In this document: one piece after another, positions 26,367-34,203 of the stretch
Layout of the letters: each line of letters begins with the position of its first letter
How positions within the stretch are numbered: the stretch's first letter is position 1
NCBI RefSeq assembly: GCF_024648825.1
Contig: NZ_JANBBE010000012.1
Coordinates: 1 to 64,000 of the forward strand
DNA length: 64,000 bases
Direction of reading: 5' to 3'
Origin: Lentzea californiensis
GTDB lineage: Bacteria > Actinomycetota > Actinomycetes > Mycobacteriales > Pseudonocardiaceae
Notes under the pieces: model-generated
The model's input: only the letters and a program-made list of their open reading frames with translations
Database searches by the model: none
What the model was told of the DNA's origin: nothing
Made by a program: the position numbers and the translations under genes

Positions 26367-29234
26367 GTGCGACTTATCTACGGTGCACCCGCACCGCTCG
26401 GCGCGAGTGCCGGTGTCCGCACCAAGACAGAGTCGTCAAATATCCTGGCGGCACTGCGGGACGCGCAGGTGCAGGTGTCGCTCGCTGGCTTGCTTCCAGC
26501 GAGCATGGAGAGCCTCGCGCGCTTGGCGAACGAACGCGTCGCAGTGCTTCATCTCGCTGTGCACGCCAGCTTTGAATCAATCCAGGTGGAGCAGCGGAGC
26601 GGCGAGCCCCTTGTGGTCAGCCCTCAAGCTTTGGCGAATGTGCTCGGAGAAGTGGGCGCCGATCTCGTCGTGTTGAACGGGTGTGAGACCGAGGAACTCG
26701 GCCTACAGCTGCAGGAGCGGTGCAGGTCCTCGATCATCGCGACAACCGGCTATGTTGCCGATGAGGTATGCGCGTCCTTCGCTGGATTTTTGTATCCCAG
26801 TCTGATGACCGGTTCAGAGATCAGGACAAGCTACGAACGTGCCGTGCAGCTCGTCCGCGAGGTCGAGGGTCAAGCCCCGTATCACCTCTTCTCGGGTGAT
26901 GTGGCTGCATTCGACGTCCTGCCTGGCGATCTGACCGTTGAAAGGACCTTCGTGCTCGCACGAGCACGCGCCGAGGTGGATGCCATCACGGGGCGAAATA
27001 ATGAGCTCGTCCGGCTGCATTCATTCCTTGACGGGACACCTTCATCCATCATCTGGATCACCGGTGCACCCCAGTCCGGAGTTTCGACGTTCCTTCGCGC
27101 GGCGTCGGCTCAGTACGACTGGATGTTCACCAACACGCTTCTTGTCGATCTTGCCACGGAAGCAAAGCGAACAGAGACCGCAGCAGAGAACCTACTGATG
27201 CGAGTAGAGAAGGCGCTCTCGCGGGCTTCAGATAGCCCCATGCTGTTCCTGCTCGATCACCTCGACCGGCTCGACCACCGCACCACCGATCAGCTTCTGG
27301 ATCTTCTGGCAACGTCTTCACTGCACGACAGATCCCGCGTGATCATTGGGGCTGGATCAGTCAACCCGGATAACACAATCGCACTGGCGAAAATCAACCT
27401 TGGCGAGCTCAGCTTCAACGAGTGCACAGATCTCATCGCCTATCGTCTTGGACTCGAACAGGCCAAGAGGCTCAGCGGAGTCGTGAGAAAAATGCCAAAG
27501 CTGCCCGGTCGGCTTCTGACGCTGGTCAGCGATGTTGAAAACGGTGCTGCAGACGAGGAACTGGAGCTTCTGGCCAGCGAGGGGGATCCACGGTCGGGCC
27601 TCAACCGGATATTCAACAATCTGGCGCGCGACAAGGACGTTCTACTCCTCGTAAGATGCATTACCTACGCGGGGAACCGAGTTCCCCGATCAGCGGTACA
27701 GTCAGCGTTCATCCAGGGCGCCAGCACCCCCGACGCAGGTCGGCTGAAGATCTCCTTCGAGGAGGCCGTCGCAGTGCTACGAGCGGCCAGGGTGCTGTGG
27801 GTCGAGGAGGATCAGAGCTCAGGAGGAAGTGTCCCGGAAGCCTATTTCCGAACAACGCAGGACTTTTTACATGCCGCTTCCGAGAATATGAGCCAGGTGT
27901 CGCCTCGACAGCATCGAGGGTGCATCCTCCCCCTGGCCGAGAACATACTGGAGCGAGTTCGCAGCAAACGACTTTCTGCCGCATCCGACGGCTCCTGGGT
28001 AAGCAATGTGGCACAGGCTTGCCGCAAGCACGGATTGGACGATCTGCTTACCTCGATTGGCGCGGAGCTCCTGGGACGCCATGGGATTTTCCGGAAGACG
28101 GGAGCGCCGATCGAAATTGAGCCACTCGCCAGGGTCGCATTCGACAGTGCACGCGAGATTGGCGAATTCGACAGCGCCAGCCAGATCGGGCTCGTACTGG
28201 GAGAGACTCTGTACCAAGCCGGCCGACTTGATCCGGCCGAGCAGACGTTCAAGCAATGCCTCGCGTTGCCGTCAAACCCGCAACGAAAACTGCAGGCACT
28301 CAGAGCACTAGGGCAAGTGAGCTATCGACGCGGCGACTACCGAGCTGCGCTGAAGTGCTACGACACCGCTGCAGAGTACGAGCCTTCCTCACCAGAGTAT
28401 GTCGTGGCGACACTGCGACAACAGCGCGGCAAAGCACTGTTCCGGCTTGGCCTACTCGACCAGGCCACCGCCGAGCTCACGGAGGTACTGCAGTACCGGC
28501 AGAGTCAGGACGACTTCCGCGCAACGCTCAATGTCCAGCACGAGCTCGGTCGTGTCCTGCAGGCTCGCGGCAACCTTGACGACGCTGCCGAGATATTCCA
28601 GATGGTCGTACTCGGCGCCGAGAGCCATGGATTTGAGAAGCTTTTAGCCCCTTCGCTCTATCAGTTGTGCATCCTGGAGCTGACACGAGGGGACGTGGAT
28701 TCAGCAGAGGCCTATCATAGACGCTGCTCCGCCGTTGTAGAGCGGATCAAAGCCCCGCTGTGGGATGCACTTTCCGAACTTGCCGGAGCTCGGGTGGACT
28801 TCGCTCGATCACGTGGAATTACAGCCATGGAGCGTATCTCGGCGGTGGTCATGACGGCCCGCGAGCGAGGTTTCTCTCAAGTTATCGATGATGTCCGTGA
28901 GTGGGTGCGTAACGCTGCACCCACTTCCGCCGATCTAAACCAAAAGGAGGTACCCGTGCAGATCGACGCACTCGCGCAACTAGAGTCCGTCAGTCCCAAC
29001 AAGGTCGAGAAGGCCCTTCGGTATGCTGCGGAGCCCAACCGGATCTCTTCTATCGAGATCAAGTACGACTCCGACAGTGCGACACGCACAATAGAGTGGC
29101 GCGATGGGGAATGGACCTGCACGTGTGATCTCTTCAAAAACTCCCGAATGTGTAGTCACCTGACTGCCATTTCACTTCTTGAAGGATCGCCGTGGCACTG
29201 GCCCCACACCAAAGACACCGATACTCGGGGGTAG
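26367..29234 (+). CDS. CHAT / degenerate STAND ATPase / TPR / SWIM zinc-finger protein
   Basis: The 955-residue protein combines four parts. An N-terminal CHAT protease has His66 (LHLAVHAS) and Cys106 (VVLNGC). A STAND-like NTPase follows at about 205-560, with GAPQSGVST where Walker A should read GxxxxGK(S/T): the lysine is Val, while Walker B FLLDHLDRLD is kept. A TPR superhelix spans about 590-870. A SWIM zinc finger closes the protein (CxC at 918/920, Cys929, His931). The layout suggests a sensor that clamps a ligand with TPR and SWIM and releases CHAT activity. ATP hydrolysis is doubtful. GAGGAG precedes the GTG start. Confidence 0.88.
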   Translation: MRLIYGAPAPLGASAGVRTKTESSNILAALRDAQVQVSLAGLLPASMESLARLANERVAVLHLAVHASFESIQVEQRSGEPLVVSPQALANVLGEVGADLVVLNGCETEELGLQLQERCRSSIIATTGYVADEVCASFAGFLYPSLMTGSEIRTSYERAVQLVREVEGQAPYHLFSGDVAAFDVLPGDLTVERTFVLARARAEVDAITGRNNELVRLHSFLDGTPSSIIWITGAPQSGVSTFLRAASAQYDWMFTNTLLVDLATEAKRTETAAENLLMRVEKALSRASDSPMLFLLDHLDRLDHRTTDQLLDLLATSSLHDRSRVIIGAGSVNPDNTIALAKINLGELSFNECTDLIAYRLGLEQAKRLSGVVRKMPKLPGRLLTLVSDVENGAADEELELLASEGDPRSGLNRIFNNLARDKDVLLLVRCITYAGNRVPRSAVQSAFIQGASTPDAGRLKISFEEAVAVLRAARVLWVEEDQSSGGSVPEAYFRTTQDFLHAASENMSQVSPRQHRGCILPLAENILERVRSKRLSAASDGSWVSNVAQACRKHGLDDLLTSIGAELLGRHGIFRKTGAPIEIEPLARVAFDSAREIGEFDSASQIGLVLGETLYQAGRLDPAEQTFKQCLALPSNPQRKLQALRALGQVSYRRGDYRAALKCYDTAAEYEPSSPEYVVATLRQQRGKALFRLGLLDQATAELTEVLQYRQSQDDFRATLNVQHELGRVLQARGNLDDAAEIFQMVVLGAESHGFEKLLAPSLYQLCILELTRGDVDSAEAYHRRCSAVVERIKAPLWDALSELAGARVDFARSRGITAMERISAVVMTARERGFSQVIDDVREWVRNAAPTSADLNQKEVPVQIDALAQLESVSPNKVEKALRYAAEPNRISSIEIKYDSDSATRTIEWRDGEWTCTCDLFKNSRMCSHLTAISLLEGSPWHWPHTKDTDTRG

Positions 29235-29273
29235 TGCCGCGCGCCTTTAGGTCGCACCGAGGTGAGGTTTCGA

Positions 29274-29897
29274 GTGATTCAGACATCCCTACCTGCTGTT
29301 GACATGATGTTCCGACGCGAGTTATCAACGCAACTCGGAAAGTGGACAGAAACACTTTTCCGCTACGCCGATGAAGACATCGTCGTCCTGAGTGTCGGCA
29401 ACTGGCTGGAGGCCGACGCACCCCTGATCAGAATTCACTCCACCTGCTTCGCTGCGCATTACCTCGGCAGCATTGAGTGCGACTGCAGGGAACAGCTTGA
29501 GATCACCATGGAACTCATCTCAGACGCTGGCGCCGGAGCTATTCTGTTCCTTGACCAAGACGGTCGAGCCAATGGTCATCTTGCGCTGATGCGCGCTGCG
29601 GTTTACGCAGCCGAGAATTCCTGTTCCCAGGCAGATGCCTACCGCACGCTTGGCTACAGTCCGGATTCTCGCTCTTTCGCCGGCGCCGCTGCGATCTTGA
29701 AGAGCCTTGGCGCAACTACCGTCACCCTCGCTACCAACAACCCCGAGAAGATCCGGGCGTTGACCGACGTGGGAATCAACGTGAACCGCCGCCGCGTGGT
29801 TGCGCCCGAATCTGCCAACCCCCGGTTGACGGACTACTACCGCCTTAAGGCAACCGAAGGACATCACGTCGAACCTGAGCACATTGACGGTATATAG
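29274..29897 (+). CDS. GTP cyclohydrolase II-like enzyme in a defence context
   Basis: The 207-residue protein aligns with RibA. Zinc ligands Cys58, Cys69 and Cys71 (HSTC, ECDC) match E. coli Cys54/65/67. Equivalents of catalytic Tyr105 (AAVYAAEN) and Asp126/Arg128 (PDSRSF) are present, and TNNPEKI is conserved. The substrate loop differs: RQEGRNIGL in RibA is DQDGRANGH here. No other riboflavin gene is near. It closes the CHAT/caspase cluster, 40 bp after the SWIM protein, so it may make or destroy a guanine-nucleotide signal. The GTG at 29274 is preferred to 29262 because GGTGAGG lies six bases upstream. Confidence 0.8.
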   Translation: MIQTSLPAVDMMFRRELSTQLGKWTETLFRYADEDIVVLSVGNWLEADAPLIRIHSTCFAAHYLGSIECDCREQLEITMELISDAGAGAILFLDQDGRANGHLALMRAAVYAAENSCSQADAYRTLGYSPDSRSFAGAAAILKSLGATTVTLATNNPEKIRALTDVGINVNRRRVVAPESANPRLTDYYRLKATEGHHVEPEHIDGI

Positions 29898-30095
29898 ATT
29901 CGTTGTCATGAACCATGCCGCAACTTCGGCCGCAGTGGGGACGGCCATAGTTCCCACGCGGTCGTTCTTGGCTGCACCGCGGCTGCGCCTATCGCCGCAG
30001 TTCACGCGGACTCCGGGATCCGGATATGGGTCTGCTGCACGGACTGGTGACATCTGAGTTGGCTTGCCATGATGGCGAGCTGGGAGGATGTCGCT

Positions 30096-30404
30096 GTGCC
30101 CAAGCCCTATCCCCAGGAGTTCCGCGACGATGTCGTGCGGGTCGCTCGTGACCGCGAGCCCGGTGTGACGGTCGAGCAGATCGCCAAGGACTTCGGGGTC
30201 CACCCGATGACGCTGTTCAAGTGGCTGCGCCAAGCCGACACCGATGAGGGCGTCAAACCAGGTGTGAGCAGGAACGACTCGGCCGAGCTGCGCGAGGCCC
30301 GCAAGCGGATCAAGCTGCTGGAGCAGGAGAACGAGGTCCTGCGCCGCGCGACGGCGTATCTGTCGCAGGCGAACCTGCCGGGAAAAGGCTCTACCCGCTC
30401 GTGA
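30096..30404 (+). CDS. IS3-family transposase OrfA
   Basis: The protein of about 102 residues starts at a GTG with GGGAGG eight bases upstream. A helix-turn-helix (about residues 8-52, VEQIAKDFGVHPMTLFKWL) is followed by a coiled coil (EARKRIKLLEQENEVLRRA). Its stop overlaps the start of orfB as GTGA. It is intact. Confidence 0.92.
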   Translation: MPKPYPQEFRDDVVRVARDREPGVTVEQIAKDFGVHPMTLFKWLRQADTDEGVKPGVSRNDSAELREARKRIKLLEQENEVLRRATAYLSQANLPGKGSTRS

Positions 30405-31262
30405 ACGAGCTGGCCGCGGACGGGATTCCCGTCGCGGTGGCGTGCCGGGTCTTGAACATCGCTCGACAGCCGTACTACCGGTGGCGTGCCCGGCCGGTCA
30501 CCGGGACAGAACTCGAGCGGGCTCATCGGGCGAACGCGTTGTTCGACGCGCACCGCGACGATCCGGAGTTCGGCTACCGGTTCCTGGCCGACGAGGCGCG
30601 CGACGCCGGCCTGTCGATGGCGGATCGGACCGCGTGGCGGATCTGCTCGTCGATGGGCTGGTGGAGCGCGTTCGGCAAGAAACGCGGCCGCAACGGGAAG
30701 AAGGCCGGTCTGCCGGTTCACGATGACCTGGTTCGCCGTGACTTCACCGCCACCGCGCCGAACCTGCTGTGGCTGGCCGATATCACCGAACATCGCACCG
30801 CAGAAGGAAAGTTGTATCTGTGCGCGGTCAAGGACGTCTGCTCCAACCGGATCGTGGGCTACTCCATCGACTCCCGGATGAAGTCCCGGCTCGCCGTCAC
30901 CGCGCTCACCAACGCCGTTGCGAGGCGTGACGAGGTCGCCGGCTGTGTGGTGCACACCGACCGCGGATCGTAGTTCCGATCAAGGAAATTTGTCCGTGCA
31001 CTTGCTCGCCACGGCCTGACCGGGTCGATGGGGAGGGTCGGCGCGGCAGGAGACAACGCGGCTATGGAAAGCTTCTTCGCGTTGCTGCAGAACAATGTTC
31101 TCGACCGGCGTACCTGGACCACTCGCGAGGAACTGCGGATCGCGATCGTGACCTGGATCGAGCGCACCTACCACCGCCGCAGGCGCCAGGCCGCCCTCGG
31201 CAGGTTGACCCCCATCGAAATACGAAGTAATTATGACCACGCCAGCCAGTCAGGCTGCGTGA
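30401..31262 (+). pseudogene. IS3-family transposase OrfB, nonsense plus frameshift
   Basis: The DDE core is recognisable: LLWLADITEH with the first Asp, VVHTDRGS with the second Asp, and AGDNAAMESFFALLQ with the Glu. A TAG at 30971-30973 interrupts the frame right after DRGS where relatives have Gln, a single C to T change. A second lesion is an extra A at 31218-31220: without it the C-terminus reads EYEVIMTTPASQAA and stops at 31262, the usual end for this group. The element is therefore a recently inactivated copy. Confidence 0.88.
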
Positions 31263-31294
31263 CTACAACTGTCACCAGTCCGTGCAGCAGACCC

Positions 31295-31527
31295 TTTGCC
31301 TCCATCACACCTGACAAGGTGCGCCACTTGAAGCGAGACCCATCACCGCCCGTCTCAAGCATCATGACGACGCCGATCGGGTAGCCGCGCGAGACGGTAG
31401 CGAGAAGACTCGCGATCCTCGGATCGTCCCACTTGAACTCGCGTTGGAAGTCAGGCAGTTGGATCTTGCCAGCACCGACGTCTTTCAGGAGCTCATCGAG
31501 CCGCCAGTCCGGGCTCTCAAACGGCAT
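31295..31527 (-). pseudogene. GmrSD-type (DUF262) restriction gene truncated by the IS
   Basis: The first 78 residues of a DUF262/GmrS N-terminal domain are present: QLPDFQREFKWDDPRIASLL and SRGYPIGVVMML are diagnostic, and the domain normally continues to an ILDGQQR motif that is missing. The frame enters the IS right end at 31294 after MEAK. The ATG at 31527 has GGGAGA six bases upstream. Intact GmrSD enzymes cut phage DNA carrying glucosylated hydroxymethylcytosine. This remnant lacks most of the protein. Confidence 0.85.
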
Positions 31528-31938
31528 GCAGGCTCTCCCGCGGGTGAAGGGCGGTCGCAACGCCACAGGACGGCGCACGGTCGGTGCCTCTATCGGCAGA
31601 CTCGGAACGAACGTTTCATGCCGGCCCTGTCAGCGGTGAAGATGCGTTCCCCAAGCGCCCAAGGCCCCGAAGCCCATCTGCGCGACCGCTTACGAGATGG
31701 CCGCCTGAAGCCGGGCATCACTCGTCGGCCCGACAACTCCTGCCATCCTTGGTCGCTCTGCAGCCAGGCCAATGACCGTCGCGCACAAGCGTTCAGCCGG
31801 AACAGCGGCTACTCAGCCGCGCCCGGTGTGCTTGCGAGTTCTTGGATCATCGTGATGGGCTTCAGCAACTCGATGGACATGACTCGTTATCCCTACGGCT
31901 AAGTCCTGTCACGAGGTTCATCCGCGAAGCGAGGTCGG
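31528..31938. other. Region upstream of the truncated DUF262 gene, no gene seen
   Basis: About 410 bp between two minus-strand genes. The frames are short and show no convincing start signal or family. It should contain the promoter of the truncated DUF262 gene at its left side. Confidence 0.45.
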
Positions 31939-32649
31939 TCAACTCGACGCGCTCAACCTCTGCGCCAGCTCCGTGCGAACGGCCAACACGAGTCCGCGGG
32001 CCCGCTCGGCGCTGATCTCGAGCTGTTGACGCAGCGTTTCGGCGGAGACCGGTCGCCTATGGTCAAGCCAATGCCGCACGTCCGCTCGCCGAGCCCTCGC
32101 CAAGAGCTCGTCGTCGTCAACCTGCTGCACCTGCAGGTCTCGATCACCTCGATGGCCGCAGCTCTCGTCACGAGAACCGTCGCCACAGGACGTCAGAACA
32201 GCACTGGTGTCCATTCCCGCTGGCGCCGCCTGCACACCGTAGATCGCCTGCAGCAAGTTCGGGCCGACTTCCGCCCATCCAATCAGTAGCAGAGGCCCCA
32301 CTGCGTCGAACGCGGCCTTACCGTACGCACCCGCCAGCATCGGCTCGGCGACGTTCAGCGCCAAGGTCACTACGCTCGCGAACAGCAGCAACCGTCGGGC
32401 GGGGCGCAGCTGCTCAGCCGATGCGCGGTGCAGTGCCAGAAACCGGGTGCCGAGCAGGAGCCCGAGAATCGTGAGGTCGACGGCAGGTGCGACGAGCGGC
32501 GCCACCCACATCGGCACGCCCAGCCGGAGGCACAAGCTCAGCACGTTGCCGAACCCGAACAAGAAGGTCGGCCCCACGACCGCGGCCATGATCGCCGTAA
32601 CCGCCCGGACCACGAGGGCACCTGCGCCGCGTTCCACATGACCGCTCAT
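31939..32649 (-). CDS. DUF2637-like membrane protein with C-terminal helix-turn-helix
   Basis: The 236-residue protein has about four hydrophobic helices in its first 150 residues, with a central WVAPLVAPAVDLTILGLLLG that resembles DUF2637 proteins of actinomycete plasmids and integrative conjugative elements. A polar linker precedes a C-terminal helix-turn-helix-like segment (PVSAETLRQQLEISAERARGL). In such elements these proteins accompany replication and spread functions. No replication or transfer genes are in the window, so this may be a relic of an integrated element marking the end of the island. Confidence 0.65.
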   Translation of the reverse strand: MSGHVERGAGALVVRAVTAIMAAVVGPTFLFGFGNVLSLCLRLGVPMWVAPLVAPAVDLTILGLLLGTRFLALHRASAEQLRPARRLLLFASVVTLALNVAEPMLAGAYGKAAFDAVGPLLLIGWAEVGPNLLQAIYGVQAAPAGMDTSAVLTSCGDGSRDESCGHRGDRDLQVQQVDDDELLARARRADVRHWLDHRRPVSAETLRQQLEISAERARGLVLAVRTELAQRLSASS

Positions 32650-32724
32650 CGCCCACCACGCGGTTCGTCCACAACGAAGCTGCTCTCAAGCACCAACCTG
32701 CCGGTCAGGCGCTTGGACGAAGTG

Positions 32725-32928
32725 GTGAGCAGGTCTGCATGGTGCCTCGCCGGGGGCACCGAAGTCGAAGGCGATTCGTGTTCGCGGAAAGCGCGAACCG
32801 GGTCGCCTTCGGGCGTTTTCTGGGGGCCGAGCCCCCAGAACCCAGCCGGGGGCAAGCCCCCGGACCCCCGCAGGTGGCCGGGACCGTCTGCGCGTCGCCC
32901 TGCCGGGGCACCATGTAGACCTGCTCAC
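32725..32928. repeat. 204-bp palindromic structured element (MITE-like or structured RNA)
   Basis: Near-perfect 22-bp inverted repeats bound the element at 32725-32746 and 32907-32928 with one mismatch. Inside are three nested or serial hairpins: GAAGGCGA paired with TCGCCTTC enclosing TTCGCG/CGCGAA, then TGGGGGC/GCCCCCA, then CCGGGGGC/GCCCCCGG. No protein is encoded. Terminal repeats suggest a non-autonomous mobile element; the internal hairpins suggest strong RNA structure or terminator activity. It sits between the accessory region and the chromosomal genes. Confidence 0.65.
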
Positions 32929-33109
32929 CACGAGCAGAGCGTTGCTTCGGTCAGGGTGGTGCGACACAGCCTCCCGAACCTGGTCCTCGAAGGCCGCGCG
33001 TCAGCGGGGGAAGCTCGCCCGTCTCGTTCTCTGGAGCTGGCAGGATGTGATGCAAGGGAGTCGTGCTTGTCGGACGCGCGTTTCCTTTTCCGGCCGAGGA
33101 TTGGACGCA

Positions 33110-33901
33110 ATGGGACGCTCGTCGGTGTTCACCTTCCAGTACATCGCCATCGACACTGAGGCTGGTGTCACGCCGGAGGAGTTCGAGACCTTCGTGCGCG
33201 CTGAAGGCGTTCACCTGCCCTTGTACCCAGGGTGGCGGTGGACTCTGCTGCGCGGGTTGCGCGGAGAGCGGACCGGGCAGTACCTGATGTTGTACGAGAT
33301 CGAGAGCGCCGAGCAACGCGACCGCTACGTCACAGCCCGGGGTGAGCAGACCGAGCTGGCCCGGCTGTTCTGGGCGCGGCACCCCGAGGCGGAGGCCGTG
33401 CTGGAGCGATGGCGGCGGCTGGGCACGTTCGGTGAGCTGCCCACGTTGTTCACCGACTACCGGCTGCTGGCCGACAATCCGCGGAGCACGGTCACACCCG
33501 GCCCCCGCTACCGCGACCGCCCTGGGGAGGAGCCCGTCGCTCGGGTCGTCGGGATCCACAACCTGGCGTTGCGCGCCGGCGTGACCGAGGAGATGTTCGA
33601 CCGCTTCATCGCCGAGAACCACCACCGGATCGACGACTACCCGGACTGGCGGTTCCACGTGCTCAAGGGCGAGCGGGGCAACCGCCTCGACCAGTACGTG
33701 ATGATGATGGAGATCGCGAGCCTGGACGCGCTGGACGTCTTCTACCCAGAGCCCGACATCGCCACCGGCGAGGCCGCGGAGTTCGCGGCCGCCCACCGCG
33801 ACACCAAGCAGATGTACGAGGAGTGGAAGCAGCTGGCCTCGTTCTCGGGCTCGCCGCAGATCTACACGGACTACCTCGCCGTCGCGGAGAACCCGGCGTA
33901 G
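33110..33901 (+). CDS. Tandem-duplicated alpha/beta-barrel-like protein, unknown function
   Basis: The 263-residue protein consists of two similar halves. FQYIAIDTEAGVTPEEFETF, YPGWRWTLLRG and GQYLMLYEIES in the first match LALRAGVTEEMFDRF, YPDWRFHVLKG and DQYVMMMEIAS in the second; each ends with a TDY motif (LFTDYRLL, IYTDYLAV). The pattern of strand-helix-strand with an internal repeat fits a dimeric alpha/beta barrel (ABM/DABB-like) fused into one chain. The ATG at 33110 has GAGGA nine bases upstream; the longer frame upstream lacks a good start. No substrate can be assigned. Confidence 0.7.
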   Translation: MGRSSVFTFQYIAIDTEAGVTPEEFETFVRAEGVHLPLYPGWRWTLLRGLRGERTGQYLMLYEIESAEQRDRYVTARGEQTELARLFWARHPEAEAVLERWRRLGTFGELPTLFTDYRLLADNPRSTVTPGPRYRDRPGEEPVARVVGIHNLALRAGVTEEMFDRFIAENHHRIDDYPDWRFHVLKGERGNRLDQYVMMMEIASLDALDVFYPEPDIATGEAAEFAAAHRDTKQMYEEWKQLASFSGSPQIYTDYLAVAENPA

Positions 33902-33973
33902 CCCCGCACGACCCGGCTAACGGCCGTAAAGATACGAGCGTGAGCAGTTTCGATCCGGACTGACTTGTTCTCC

Positions 33974-33987
33974 TGGGAGCGCTCCCG
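33974..33987. promoter_or_regulatory. CebR/LacI-type operator, distal copy
   Basis: TGGGAGCGCTCCCG is a 13 of 14 match to the CebR box TGGGAGCGCTCCCA known from cellulose- and cellobiose-utilising actinomycetes. It lies 188 bp upstream of the proximal box. Confidence 0.7.
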
Positions 33988-34161
33988 GACATCCGGCCAT
34001 GGTGACGCTCGATCAGTTACTCAAAGCAACCACTCCGAGACTGTGTGCGGATCGCGTCCGAGATAGCGATTTCCTATACCGCACAACCATTCATGTTCGT
34101 AGGACTAAGCGTCGCCGAAGCGGCTTGACACCTCCACCCGACGACTTCAGACTCCCAAATC

Positions 34162-34175
34162 TGGGAGCGCTCCCA
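34162..34175. promoter_or_regulatory. CebR/LacI-type operator, proximal copy
   Basis: TGGGAGCGCTCCCA is a perfect palindrome identical to the CebR consensus and ends 28 bp before the GTG of the cebE-like gene. Binding of a CebR-type repressor here would make the gene inducible by cello-oligosaccharides. No cebR gene is in the window. Confidence 0.85.
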
Positions 34176-34203
34176 AGTGTCATCGCCGTCAGAGGAGTTT
34201 CAC

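Larger units (their letters stand above)
30028..31294 (+). mobile_element. IS3-family element with damaged orfB
   Basis: Perfect 25-bp inverted repeats lie at 30028-30052 and 31270-31294; both read GGGTCTGCTGCACGG inward. orfA and orfB are in the standard overlapping order but orfB carries a nonsense codon and a one-base insertion, so the copy is probably not autonomous. The flanking bases do not form a target duplication. The right flank is a truncated DUF262 gene whose missing part is not found on the left, so DNA next to the element has been deleted. Confidence 0.92.

Noticed and set aside
29898..32650. Attachment sites or tRNA gene marking an integrated element
   Set aside because: A DUF2637-like gene suggests an integrative element, but I found no tRNA, no direct repeats matching between the two sides and no complete integrase.
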